A model generated the notes under the pieces. It saw nothing but the letters and a program-made list of their open reading frames with translations, did not search any database and was not told the origin of the DNA. A DNA stretch of 64,000 nt from Anthopleura xanthogrammica (taxonomy: Eukaryota; Cnidaria; Anthozoa; Actiniaria; Actiniidae), in the NCBI GenBank assembly GCA_964019055.1, contig OZ025221.1, forward strand, positions 3,331,713 to 3,395,712, read 5' to 3'. Positions 36,701 to 47,400 of this stretch are shown piece after piece. Position 1 is the first letter of the stretch. Every line of letters begins with the position of its first letter. Both the position numbers and the translations under genes were made by a program.

Positions 36701-39430
36701 ACTATTTCAGATCAGCTGGATATGGCTTGGGTTATAAAAAATCCCCCCCCCCCCCCAAAAAAAAATTATTAAAAAAAAAATTCTATTACCAAGTTACACT
36801 GTACACCTTAGAGAGTTTCTTTCCACTCTGTTGAATGGCAAGTATTCAATAAATCTACTCTGACTCGTACTTGAGCTCAGATGGTCTTACCTAAATTTCG
36901 TTCCAAGTTCAGCTAATCTGAGTTTGATTTCATTGAATCTTTGTTTCTCCTTCCCTTGCAGTCCCACCCCACCATTTCTTGATGCTCTTAGAAATGAAGT
37001 GATGATTCTCTGTTGGCCCTCGTCCAATTCTGATGACTTGTTACTTAATTTCTAGAACACATATTAAGTAAACACAAATTATTAATTTATATTGATCCAA
37101 TTAATAATCCATACAGTAATAAAGAATCTAAAGTAAAACCAATTAATTAATTGCACGTTTTTCATTTGGCGTTTTTCGTCTTTGCCTCGTGGTACCATTT
37201 TCTTCCTAATATAATCGTGGTGTTGGTGATGTGTTTTACTCAAGGGATTATCTATGGCTTGACTTTAGTCCAACCACCGCATGCAATCTGCCTACGCATG
37301 CCATGCCTACAACAAGAATTAAGTCATGCAAGTCCCCCAACAACTCACAACTAACGACAGCTCATGACTTTTGAGTACAACAAGAAAAAAGTTGTAGGGT
37401 TGATTTACATGACACAATTCATGTTGTAAGCGTGGCTTAAGCAGATTGCATGCGATAGTTGTAAGCAAAAGTTGTAGCATGTAAATCGGCCTTATGATTT
37501 TAGTATATTTGTTGGTCAAAATTTATAACTCATGTCTCTGTTTTCTAGATTCCTGCGCAGCCACTGTGAGGTGCTTCTGGTTCACTGGAAGCTCCTCACA
37601 GAGGCTGCACAGGAGGCTAGTTTTTACTTGAGTTTTAATTAAATTTATCAAATAATAATTTAGGGCTCTATTTACAATTTTCTCACCTGTAAAGCTGAGT
37701 AAAATGTTTTACTTTGTGACACTAAGGTAGATGATTTGACTACTAGAGGTTGAACCTAGATAGAAGGAAAAATCACACTTATATAATGAAGTCAATACTG
37801 CCAGTTTTGCACTGTAAAAATGCCCCTAAGCAACATTTATCCATAAAGTGCTATAAAAGCTACTTTTGCTACAAAACACAATTGTTACATGATTTCACAT
37901 GGTCAGTCACGTTTAGGGCGGTCTGATGGGGCTGCGGCCTCCTCTTTTAGGAATTATGTTTTTTACCTTTTTTGGGTCCAAAATATCTCCAGAATATGGT
38001 CATGGTCAGTCACGTTTAGGGCGGTCTGATGGGGCTGCGGCCTCCTCTTTTAGGAATTATGTTTTTTACCTTTTTTGGGTCCAAAATATCTCCAGAATAC
38101 AGAAATAAGCATTTCTGGAACCATATTTTAGGAACTTCCCCATCCTGTTGGCCGTTTTTTTGGTTGGTTGACCATTTTCTCTTTTTTTTATTTATTTTTT
38201 TTGGTTGGATGTTTTTTTTGGTAGGCCGTTATTTTTTTGGTTAGCCATTTTTTGGTTTCCCTTTAGTTTGGTTGGCCATTTTTTCTCAAAACAAGTTTTT
38301 CAAATTTTTCAAGAGTAGCTGTACTCATTTTTTGGTCGCTAATATCTCTAGATTAGGCTGTCAACTTACTTTTTGATATTCATCTCTTAGATCCTTACTA
38401 TTCTTAACACCATTCAAATGTGTAACAGTACTCCAAGCATATTCCAGTTCACTGTTCAATCTCTCTATTGGTTCTATCACTGATTGCCAGTTTACATCTT
38501 CTTCTAACTTCCCTGGAGAAATAAAATTACAGTAATTACTCTATATATTTTCTGTGAGGCTTTTTCCAAAAGATTAGAATGGGGATGCAATCTAAAAATG
38601 GCATGAGTGGTGTAGGCTACTAACGCACTGTCTTTCACCACTGTAGTCCAAAGTTTGGGTCACTGGTTCTGAAGCTGTGTGGACAATATCATATGCGAAT
38701 TGAGTTTGTTTGATGTGTTGTTCTCTCATATGAATTATGCTACAACGGTTTTCTCAGGGCTCGACACCAACTTTTTTAGGTACTAGTCCTTTGGCTAGTC
38801 ACCGTGGATAATCACTTGTCCTAAGGTATTTTTTCCACTAGTTCACAGCAAACCTTCACTAGTCTGAGACTAGTAAATGTATGTTAGTGTTGACCCCTGA
38901 CATAGCTAATAGAAAAACCAAGGCACAATGAAGGTTGTTTTGATTTTATCTAAAAGTTTCTCAGAAAAGCCAAAATTGATGAAGCTCCATATATTTACTG
39001 TAATAATTACAACTACATAGACACTGAGCTTGGGTTCCCTGTGGTGCAAAACCCCCCTTTACCCTTGCACACTGTGCATGTAGGATACAAACAAATAATC
39101 AATACTTGAGACTGGTCCATTCTCATCTAGTTGGGTACTGAAATAAAGTTATATGTATTTTTTCTCACCTTGAATTTGTGACTCAAAGGTTTGAAAGTTT
39201 TGGGTAAATTCTTGTGTTAATGACTGGATAGCAGGACCAACGTGTGACGACTCTATCTTCTTGAATTTCGGCAAATAATCCTGATCAAATAGTGGATTAT
39301 AGTCGCTTGAAGTGCAAACCGGTCTCCTGAGAATTCTTATTTGAGATAATATAGCTGATATATGAAGGCACCGTACAGGGTTATTCGAGAGCTTCTGAAA
39401 ACTATTATGAAAACCTTGTATGGCAGCCAT
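24757..39430 (-). CDS. Oligopeptidase A-type M3 metallopeptidase, probably mitochondrial (20 exons)
   Basis: Exons in order: 39169..39430, 38370..38512, 37687..37755, 36891..37051, 36237..36365, 35134..35208, 34315..34419, 34070..34223, 33587..33675, 33474..33515, 32946..33000, 32035..32101, 31482..31565, 30703..30821, 30428..30508, 28036..28159, 27412..27487, 26658..26805, 25564..25643, 24757..24880. Total 2187 bases, 728 aa, every phase consistent. The HEFGH zinc site is split by an intron ([12 protein letters not shown], residues 517-521); the third ligand is Glu 547 in [11 protein letters not shown]. Family blocks include [41 protein letters not shown] and [12 protein letters not shown]. 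The sequence is closer to bacterial oligopeptidase A (PrlC) than to thimet oligopeptidase. The first ~40 residues are Arg/Ser-rich without acids before [12 protein letters not shown], suggesting mitochondrial import. It should degrade short peptides. Confidence 0.93.
24992..25274 (+). mobile_element. MITE family 1 (CCAGCTGATCTGA termini), copy 1
   Basis: It starts CCAGCTGATCTGAGAAA and ends TTTCAGATCAGCTGG, a terminal inverted repeat of about 13-15 bp. The interior (TTAGCCAATCAGAATC, CAGTGACGTCATTTCT) matches the copy at 36430..36719 in the same orientation. It sits in the last intron of the M3 peptidase gene. Confidence 0.85.
25686..25875. mobile_element. MITE family 2 (TTACTGCGATTCTCA termini), copy 1
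   Basis: The ends TTACTGCGATTCTCAATATT and AATATTGAGAATCGCAGTAA are exact complements. Inner arms pair TGCGAACTC with GAGTTCGCA. A diverged copy lies at 31745..31934. Confidence 0.85.
25892..26010. mobile_element. MITE family 3 (ACATGACTTTTG termini), copy 1
   Basis: A palindrome with ends AACATGACTTTTGGAGG and CGACAAAAGTCATGT around CGCCCGAGCGCAGCGAGGG. An inverted copy lies at 30119..30262. Confidence 0.85.
26980..27280 (+). mobile_element. MITE family 4 (double palindrome), copy 1
   Basis: Two adjoining palindromes. The first is bounded by CACCATAGAAAATACA and TGTATTTTCTATGGTG. The second is bounded by TGGTTATACnATGGTTTC and GAAACCATnGTATAACTA with GTGGAATATCCCAC arms inside. Further copies lie at 41277, 42250 and 58352. 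Confidence 0.85.
28265..28515 (-). repeat. Dispersed ~250-bp element, copy 2
   Basis: The reverse complement matches 3240..3490, including GGCGAATAAAAATTATCA, the palindrome GTAAACGACGTCATTTAC and ATTATGATTATGAAAAC. It lies in an M3 peptidase intron. Confidence 0.6.
28821..28932. repeat. Near-perfect palindrome of ~110 bp
   Basis: AACAAAACGACAACCTTTAG and TTTAAACATGTTTCGGCGA on the left are mirrored by exact complements on the right, with a short CATCG-rich centre. Confidence 0.85.
29041..29313. repeat. Foldback MITE of ~270 bp
   Basis: Ends ATTATAGACGCATCAAGAG and CTCTTGATGCGTGTATAAT are complements. The inner arms GCGCTGCTGCTCAATGCGC, GCATGCTCAGGGGATTAAA and AAGTGGGAT are also mirrored. 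Confidence 0.85.
29443..29727. repeat. Foldback MITE of ~285 bp (TACAGCT termini)
   Basis: Ends TACAGCTCTTTCAAAAAGCG and TTTTGAAATAGCTGTA are imperfect inverse repeats. Inner arms ATTGAATACTGAATA and GTGCATTCCAAGACC are mirrored. Confidence 0.8.
30119..30262. mobile_element. MITE family 3, copy 2 (inverted relative to copy 1)
   Basis: TAACATGACTTTTGTCGTAC to CCTCCAAAAGTCATGTTA, with the same GCTGCGCTCGGGCGC centre as 25892..26010 but in reverse orientation. Confidence 0.85.
30990..31085 (+). repeat. Copy of a repeat shared with 45095-45220
   Basis: CGCAATAAGCTTTGTATTGC, GTTTATATGGCTGGCTCTC and CCTATAGGAGAA match 45105-45210 (CGCAATAAATTTTGTATCGC, GTTTATATTGGTGGCTCTC, CTTATAGGAGAA). Confidence 0.65.
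31295..31455. repeat. Foldback MITE of ~160 bp
   Basis: TACACCGAATCGAAATATGG, ATAACTATTGTTCTGGA and GACTAGCCTC are each mirrored on the other arm, ending CGATTCGGTGTA. Confidence 0.85.
31745..31934. mobile_element. MITE family 2, copy 2
   Basis: A diverged copy of 25686..25875, sharing ATGCGAACTCGGTAG, GTCGGTACCTTTTATAT in inverse, and GAGTTCGCA. The termini TTACTA.../...GCAGTAA are less perfect. Confidence 0.75.
32210..32707. repeat. Two adjoining foldback elements
   Basis: The first (32210-32531) has ends TTTGCCCTATTTCATTATGA and TCATAATGAAATAGGGCAA, each next to TGACGTCA. The second (32529-32707) has ends CAATGGACT..TTCGACGAT..GGCGGCCAT and ATGGCCGCC..ATCGTCGAA..AGTCCATTG. They share the border CAATGG. 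Confidence 0.8.
33791..34013. repeat. Foldback MITE of ~220 bp
   Basis: AGATCTTGTGCCCATGCGAG..GATTTTTTAGATCAGAAA and TTTCTGATCTAGAAAATC..CTCGCGTGCATAAGGTCT are imperfect inverse repeats. Confidence 0.75.
34951..35106. repeat. Foldback MITE of ~155 bp
   Basis: Ends GCCTGCATAGACCCCTTGCA and TGCAAGGGGTCTATATCAGGC are complements. An inner pair is AGCTCAATTT / AAATTGAGCT. Confidence 0.8.
35510..35612. repeat. (CATCAC)n-type microsatellite
   Basis: An imperfect run of CATCACCATCA and CACCACTACCACC trinucleotides in an M3 peptidase intron. Confidence 0.85.
36430..36719 (+). mobile_element. MITE family 1, copy 2
   Basis: Same termini and interior as 24992..25274 (CCAGCTGATCTGAGAAA ... TTTCAGATCAGCTGG, CAGTGACGTCATTTCT). 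Same orientation, small indels only. Confidence 0.85.
37900..38102. repeat. Exact tandem duplication, 103-bp unit
   Basis: The sequence from GGTCAGTCACGTTTAGGGCG to CTCCAGAATA occurs twice in direct tandem with essentially no differences, inside an M3 peptidase intron. It implies a very recent duplication. Confidence 0.9.
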
Positions 39431-40462
39431 GTTGACATGTGTCCGCTGTAATGACTATTGCGGGCACATCCAAAACAGAAAAACACACAGGGAACCCGGT
39501 TGCAGGGCGGATTACGCGGTAAGTAATCAGAGCCCTCTATTTTGAGAGAGGAAAAAAGAAAAATGGCAGAGAGAAATGAGAAGCCAATTGCTAAAGTTAG
39601 TTGATTTTATAGCATTTATTGGTTTATTTTTAGGATAAAATTAGGATTACTGAGTGTGAGTCTGGAACACTATTACCACAGGGAGCCCGATTTATATAAA
39701 AGCAAAAGGTGAAAATCAAATAAAAAAATAAAAAATTGCGTTTAATTATATTTTTTTTTTATTCCAGGTCAAGATAATGTCCTATATAATGCGAACGAGC
39801 AAAAAAAAAAACAGTAAAAATGGCAATAGAAAATTTTTCTTCGCGCGCGCCTTCGTTTTCCTACTATATAATTCCAATTTAAATACATTTAGAGTATGAA
39901 TAGCAACTACTTGCAAAAACCCCAATTGACATACATTAAAATTGTGATTTTTAACATAGCTTTTCGTGGATACATTTGGCAGTACCTCAAAAAGTCATGT
40001 CCCAAATTAATCACTCTATAACTTTGCATTGAATCCGCGAGATAAAATTCCTTGAAATTCTTTACATATAGATTGGTTGTTCTCCTAAAAGGAATTTCTA
40101 GAATTTTTTTAAAACGCACTAAGAGTCTGTTTTACGGGATTTCTCTATAATATACATAAATTAACGCTGATTGCCATGAAATATTTAGCACTTAAAAAAA
40201 ACTTCAATCCTTTGGAAAAGAAGTCTGAAAATACCTTTAACATCTGGCCAGAGGAGAACGAATTTTTAACCCTTTCTTTGTTCGTGGTTGGTGACCAAAT
40301 AAACTGTTTCCAGACACCTTAAAGTTATGATTCGAATAGAACGCTCTCATATTTGCACTTGGAACTCGAATTTACACTCATGCAGATTTACATTCATATT
40401 TGTATTTCGGAAATCGAGCGCGTCTTATAACTATAGTGTGCAAAATGTAATAAGACATTTGT

Positions 40463-43437
40463 TTAACATTTGCTGTAGGCATCTAATGACTGATAGTGTT
40501 GAGGCACACTCTTTTTCTGAAGGGCTTGGTACTCTCCAGTCTGGATTGGTGTATTCTTTGGCGGGAGTTTGGTCAAGGGACTCAATGAACTATAGATCCT
40601 TGACTGGGTTTGAATATCTTGGTATATTGATGGTTGATTTTTTGGCAACTGTTCCTCGTTATTTGGATTACGCTGTCTCACTTGGTTGGAGATCTGCCTC
40701 TGCCTATCCGGAGCGTTAGTGTGGATATCAGGTGATGGTTGGTACTCTCCAGTCTGGATTGGTGTATTCTTTGGCGGGAGTTTGGTCAAGGGACTCAATG
40801 AACTATAGATCCTTGGCTGGGTTTGAATATCTTGGTATATTGATGGTTGATTTTTTGGCAACTGTTCGTCGTTATTTGGATTACGCTGTCTTACTTGGTT
40901 GGAGATCTGCCTTTGCCTATCTGGATCATTTGTCTGGATAACAGGTGATGGTTGGGTTTGTGGTCTCCTTGTCGTTACCGCCTCGTGTTCTGGCATAACA
41001 TTACTTTGTGCTAATAATTGCTGATCTGTGACATTGAATCCTGCATCTTGAAGGGAAAAGTCATTCTATACGAGAAAACCATAAAAAGGCACAATTTTAT
41101 TTTATGACGCTAAGTATATTTTTCTATCAACATCAAGGCCGGGTGGATAGATTGAAAAAACAAGGAGTGAAACAAGGAGTGATCATCGCAGCGTATTTCC
41201 ATGCGACCAAGTGGTCTTTAAGACTTAACGAATGAGATAATTGATGGAAGGCCGGGTGGATAGATTGAATTGATAGATATATACTAGTTATACAATGGTT
41301 TCTCGTGGCATACCGTGCATGAATATCCCACGAGTCACTTGTAGTTTCTAGTGTTTACAAAGAAAATACAAGTGACGAGTGGGATATCCATGTTATCAGT
41401 GCCACGAGAAACCATTGTATAAACATTTTATCCCATACCATAGAAAATACAAATGCGTAGATTTAACGAGCAGTGCATGATGGGAAGGAAGAGTGAAATA
41501 CCGACGAATATATAACAGCTTTCCTGCTTTCTCATTGGTTGTATTTTCTATGGTGTGGGATAAATCTAAATATATAGCTACATCTAAACGTTATATTACA
41601 TATGAAACTGTTTCTCGGGTGACTTACCATTTGTTCCCCCTCGTCACTGTTATTTGATCTGTAACTGAGAGAGAACATTATTTTTTAATTCTTCTGCACT
41701 TTATGTTTTTAGTTTCATATCTCAGAAATTCACGTACCTTTTCCCAGAATTTCCCTTTGAATCTAAAATCAGAAAAGTCATAAATAAAGTTCAATAAAAT
41801 ATTAATCTAATCTTTTCCCCCTTTTTCAATCTCTACCCTCATGCTCCATGACCTCCATGGTTTTCGCTCCCAAAATAAAATATAATCCAAATAAGACATT
41901 GAATAACTATATTGTACAGCCTGTGTTATACATGCATTGTTTTTACGGACATCACAAAAAATTCCCACACTATGTAAAACTACAATTTATCTGTAAATTT
42001 AATTTGTTTATTTTTTAACTTTCCCAGTAATATATATCGTTACCTTTTCTACGTTGGCAGAGGATACCCGCTATAAGTATTATGTTCAAAACAATCGACA
42101 AAGAAAACAATAACCCAAGAACGGCAACTTGTGGGGGAATCAGGGAATAATCTTTAAAATCTGTCATGAAAGCAAAGCTATTTATATTATTACAATATGA
42201 ATATACATAATATACAGTATAAATGATTGAGAATGACTTTCAGGTGCATCCATACTAGTTATACAATGGTTTCGAGCGGCATACTGTGGAATATCCCGCG
42301 AGTCACTTGTAGTTTCTAGTATACGCACGAGCCTTTAGGTGAGTGTATATACAAAGAAAATACAAGTGACGAGTGGGATATCCATGGTATGCCACGAGAA
42401 ACCATTGTATAACCATTTTATCCCACACCATAGAAAATACAAATGCGTAGATTCAACACGCAATGCATGATGGGAAGGAAGAGTGAAATACCGACGAATA
42501 TACAACGGCATTCCTGCTTTCTGATTGACTGTATTTTCTATGGCGTGGGATAAAACTGTATACGAAGACTCAGGTATGATTAAATCAAATCTCGTCGACT
42601 AGTGCCTCTCTGTATTGGAATAGACCTCATCGGCTTGGGTGTAATGTTGTCCCATTTCAGACCACGTGTCATTCTCTTGATAATAAGATTCTTTGTTTGA
42701 GTTGTATCCATATTCATGTATCTTCTCATGCGCAACCGTTAACCAATGAAATGATACTCTAGGGAATGACAAGTGGTCTGAAATGGGACAACATTACACC
42801 CAAGCCGATTAGGTCTATTGGCATGCTGTCTTCGACGTGTGGGAGCCTTTATGGACTGACTGCGCATGACATTGACGTAAAAACATGTATCGAACTATAA
42901 AGGTCTATGCTCGTGGCCCGTGTGGTCGCTCTAGCCCAGCCAAAGGTTTATAGATTTACGGATTTTAATAAATAAACAAATAAAGTTTTCTACCCTGCAA
43001 GAAACCTCCAAGGAATATATAACGTAGTATGTATGGGCCCTTTGCATTAAACAGTCATGTTGCTAATATCGCAAGAAAGAAAATAATTAATCAGATGGGT
43101 CAGGGTGGAATGATGTATAAATGCTTGTGTCAATGAGCAATGGCGTAATAAATGGATGTAGAAAAATAAACACTCGGTAAAATCCTGGAAACTATTTTTG
43201 TTTATAAAATAAGTCAGATATAACGCGCGCTCTGATTGGCTGATAGCCGTGTTTACATGAGGGTATGTAAACACGGTACTAATTTCAATATTTTATAAAA
43301 CAAATAGAAAACGTTATGCTGTGTTTACATAGCCTGATATAAACACTCGGGAAAGTTTGGGAGAAGTCTTGAGCTCTGTGTAAACCTCGCCTGCGGCTCG
43401 GTTTTACACAACAGCTCTCGACTTCTCCCAAACTTCC

Positions 43438-43468
<31 letters not shown>

Positions 43469-44365
43469 CAAACGTTTTCCATTTGTTAACCAAAGCACAT
43501 ATCCAGTATTATTCCTGGCATACGTTAGCTACACGAAAGCCATAAGTTATATATCTTATAAGAGTTTTCTTACCTTTCACATATATTTCTGGGCTGCTTA
43601 TGTTTGTCATGTTGTACTGCTTACGTATTGGAGCTATGAACCTCGGAGGAACTGGTTTGAAAAAAATGTATCCTTTCATGTATTCTGAACTGAGTTTTAG
43701 GGAGGGTTTGGGATATATTTTTTGTCCATATGAGAAAGCTGAGAAAGGCTAGGGAACCAGAATGAGCCAAAGTTGATGTAAACATCAAGTAATAGACTAA
43801 ATCTGCAGGATTCAGGGCCTTAGCAGTAACTTGAAATGACTTAGCAGGAGGAGAGACCTGTCCCCGTTTCAAGTTACTGCTATCCAATTATGGAATAATT
43901 TATCAGCCGATCTTAAAAAACAAGCGTCTCTTAAAAGTTTTAAGAATGTGATGTGGAAGAAATATTACGAAGAGCAGTCATCATTGCCTCATTTTATTCC
44001 TTAGTTTTTGTTTTCATTAAAGGTTTGTATTTATAATAGTTAACTTGGGCCTGGTTTGGGCGTCAGGTTTCACATGTGCCGAGTCTAGTGCAAATGAATT
44101 TCAACCAATAGGTTTTGATCGTTTGCGTTGGATTCGGCGCATGTCAAATTCGACATGTAAACCGGACTTTAGTTTTTCATTTTCCTTATCATTATTAGTA
44201 TCTTAGTGTTTTATATTTTATCTTTTTACGATTCATAATATTTCATAGTCTTATAGTTTATAGTTTCATTGTATAGAGGACAACAGGTTTGTATAGTGTA
44301 TTTACACTATTACGTGTTTTATCCTCTTTAAATAAAGTCATTAATATTATTATTAGTTATTATTA

Positions 44366-44409
<44 letters not shown>

Positions 44410-47400
44410 TATTATTATTATTATTATGCTACGGGCCTGCTATAACATGTAAACGAACAGCCAAAATTATTGGAGGTATGAGCCCCATGCGCCCCTCCCC
44501 TAGCTACAGTTCGGGGACTGGGAAAATCCCGCACATGTATTCCCACCTTTTCTTCAGTGCTCGGAGTGAGTTTAAGTTATAAAGTGTCTGCACAAAGTTA
44601 CTTACCATACAACGGCAAAACAACTTTCTTGATTGGTCCTTGTCCGTATTTATTGCATGGGATGCAACTAACAACTATTTCGTATCTTTTGTCTCTTCTT
44701 GGAGCTCGTACTTCGATAGTCTTTAGACCATCACTTGAATTGTATTGTGTATCATTGAACTTTATTATAAAACGATTTGAAGGAGGGGAGGCATCAGCTT
44801 TGCATTTTATGTGAATTATATTGACATCGTCTCTGTTTGTTTGTTTGACCAACACTAGTGTTGTATTCTCTGGCTCGTATTCTGAAAGCAAAGGTAAAAG
44901 AGCTGTGCAGTCAAACGAGAAGCCAGGTAATAGGCTTGGGATTTGAAATGCTTGTTGGCTGGTTAAATTGCAAATTCGCGCATGGTATCAACCAACGAGA
45001 AGTGCTACAAAACTTATAACTTGTTGCGATTTTGAGCCGCCAATACGGAATATATTTTCTTCCAACGCCGTCAATATAACCCGTATTGGTGGCTCAAAAT
45101 CGCAATAAATTTTGTATCGCGATTTTCCTATCGCCCGGCAATTCTGAGCCGACAATTCGGGTTTATATTGGTGGCTCTCTCCCAATAAAACTTATAGGAG
45201 AATCGCAATACATTATATTATTGGTTGATGAAGTGTCCCTCAACAAGGACCGCGGAGCACGTGCACCCTAAAACGTTTGTGTGTGTGCAGGGGGAGGGGG
45301 AGGGGCTAATATTGCAAAATATAAGAGAAGTCTAGTATCCAAAATGGAAAGAGTGGGAGGGAGCGCCCCTTGCTCAAACCTGATGCTATGGCCCACGGTT
45401 CGAGTAAAAGCAAGTTGTACGAAACCAGTTGATGGGAGATTAATAAGATCACATGGAATCAGAAAATCCGCTGACCAAGAAAGATAGAAAGATTATTCAT
45501 GGAAGGCTCAACATTATATCGTTAAAAGAAATTCAACAACTCTTTTAAAAATCAGCTGATTGCAATGCAGAAATTCGTACGTTTTTCAAATTAAGGACCC
45601 CGAAGTCTTCAGTCGTAGAACAACTTTCATCGTTTTCAGACTCAGAAAAACACGTAGACTAGCCATCACGCTCTAAATAGTATCATACTTTTAATCTAGA
45701 ATATCAAAAAATTACTTTTTTTCGTCCTTCTTCCTCAAAAGAAGTAAGTTAAGTGAGCTAGAAGTGCGCGATAATTCGAAAGAAAACTACTGGATCGATC
45801 AAATTAACCCGACGCCGTGACCGATTTGACGTCTTAGGTACCAGTTCCCCAAAACACGGCCAACCAAGAAGGGCGTGGCAAATTTGATGACTTTAAAGCT
45901 AAATTTGAGGGCTTTGCGGACTCCAAATCGAATAAAAAATTATGCAGTCTATATCTACGCCATTAGGAGAATTCAAATCGAACAAGAAAGTCCGAAGGCA
46001 TATATACACTTTAAAGAGCGTCATGCAAAACTCTATAATCGTTATGTTCATACCAGTGACAATTACTGCTGTGCAGGCTGTTTCCTTCCCGAATCCATTA
46101 TTCGCATCACAGCAATATCTGCCTTCTGATCTTTTGCCAGTTATGTTCAATACAAAGTATGGAGAGTTGTCAATCCGTTCACTGGTATCATCGCGTATCC
46201 AGTCAACATGAGGTTTTGGGATCCCTGTTGCATTACAATGTAGTTTGATCGAATCACCTTGTTTGCAGAACAGTTGTGGTATGTGATAGGTAATTCGTGG
46301 CACATCTAAAAAATGAGAATAAAGAAAATCAAAACACTGATTGAATCAGCATTGTCAAACCATTTTCAAAGATGCTATAGATACTGGGACCGAGTTTTGA
46401 TACTTTTGATTGACTGTTTGTTTATCATGTTAACTTCGCTATAAAGTTGTAGCTAAGGTTAGAACAAGGGCACTAGGACACCTAAAGTGGTTGGATTTCT
46501 ATAGTTTTCCCCCGATTATTTGAATCAAATGAACGTTATTTTTGTTTACTTATCTTGTATTTGTGTTCCTTTGCTGCTAAAATTAAGTTTTACTTCAAAG
46601 GTCAAAGGGTTTGAATAACCGATTTGTACTTATTCCAGTAACGGCCGTTCCGTACTTGGCTCTGGTTGTAACAACAGCAACGCGACCGCGCGATGTTCGT
46701 TACGTCAGTAATACTTAACCGCCGGATCGTTAATATAGTTAATCAAATTCGCCTTCAGTACCATTAAAAGCACCTTTTAATCGGGGGAAGACTATATAAA
46801 TCCAACCACTTTAGTTGTCCTAGTGCCTTTGGTTAGAACCATAAAATGTATACCTTATTATAGGAAATTAACGATCCATGAAATTAACGCGAATTTCAAA
46901 AAATCGCGTTCATTTAAGTCGTGTTCATTTCTTTTAATGTTAATTTCCATATCATTAATAAAGTGGAACGTTAATTTTCACGATATCAATTTCTAGTAAT
47001 TTTATCTTTAATCTACTTTTGAAAAATTATTTATTTTAAAACTGAATATTACTGCTAGTCACTTAATAACAACAACATTTCAGTTTTTGTCGGAAATTAT
47101 CTTTTCGTTTTCTATTCTACAAGCTCTTCATTTTCTCTTTCAGATGAGTTATATTTGTGTCTATCGCGTTCATTTTAGTTAAATGGAAATTTTGGCTTGT
47201 CTTTCGCGTTAATTTTCTTCGTTTGAAAGTATTTTTGCCCTCAATTCGCGTTGATTTAAGGTGGCTTCCTATAGTATTTTTCAGACCATACCCTTCATTT
47301 TCATTTGGCTTATTCATAGTCTTAACTTATACCTATATACTTGATTTTTGAATCAGTTATAGAGCTAAGATGAAATTTTAAAATGATGTTAATTTTAGCT

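Noticed and set aside
37926..38244. Two plus-strand frames starting [13 protein letters not shown]
   Set aside because: They are the two copies of the 103-bp tandem duplication inside an intron; there is no other support for coding.
40327..40941. Plus-strand frames with a repeated LQSGLVYSLAGVWSRD segment
   Set aside because: They are antisense to the tail exon of Ig receptor gene A, which has a complete phase-consistent model.
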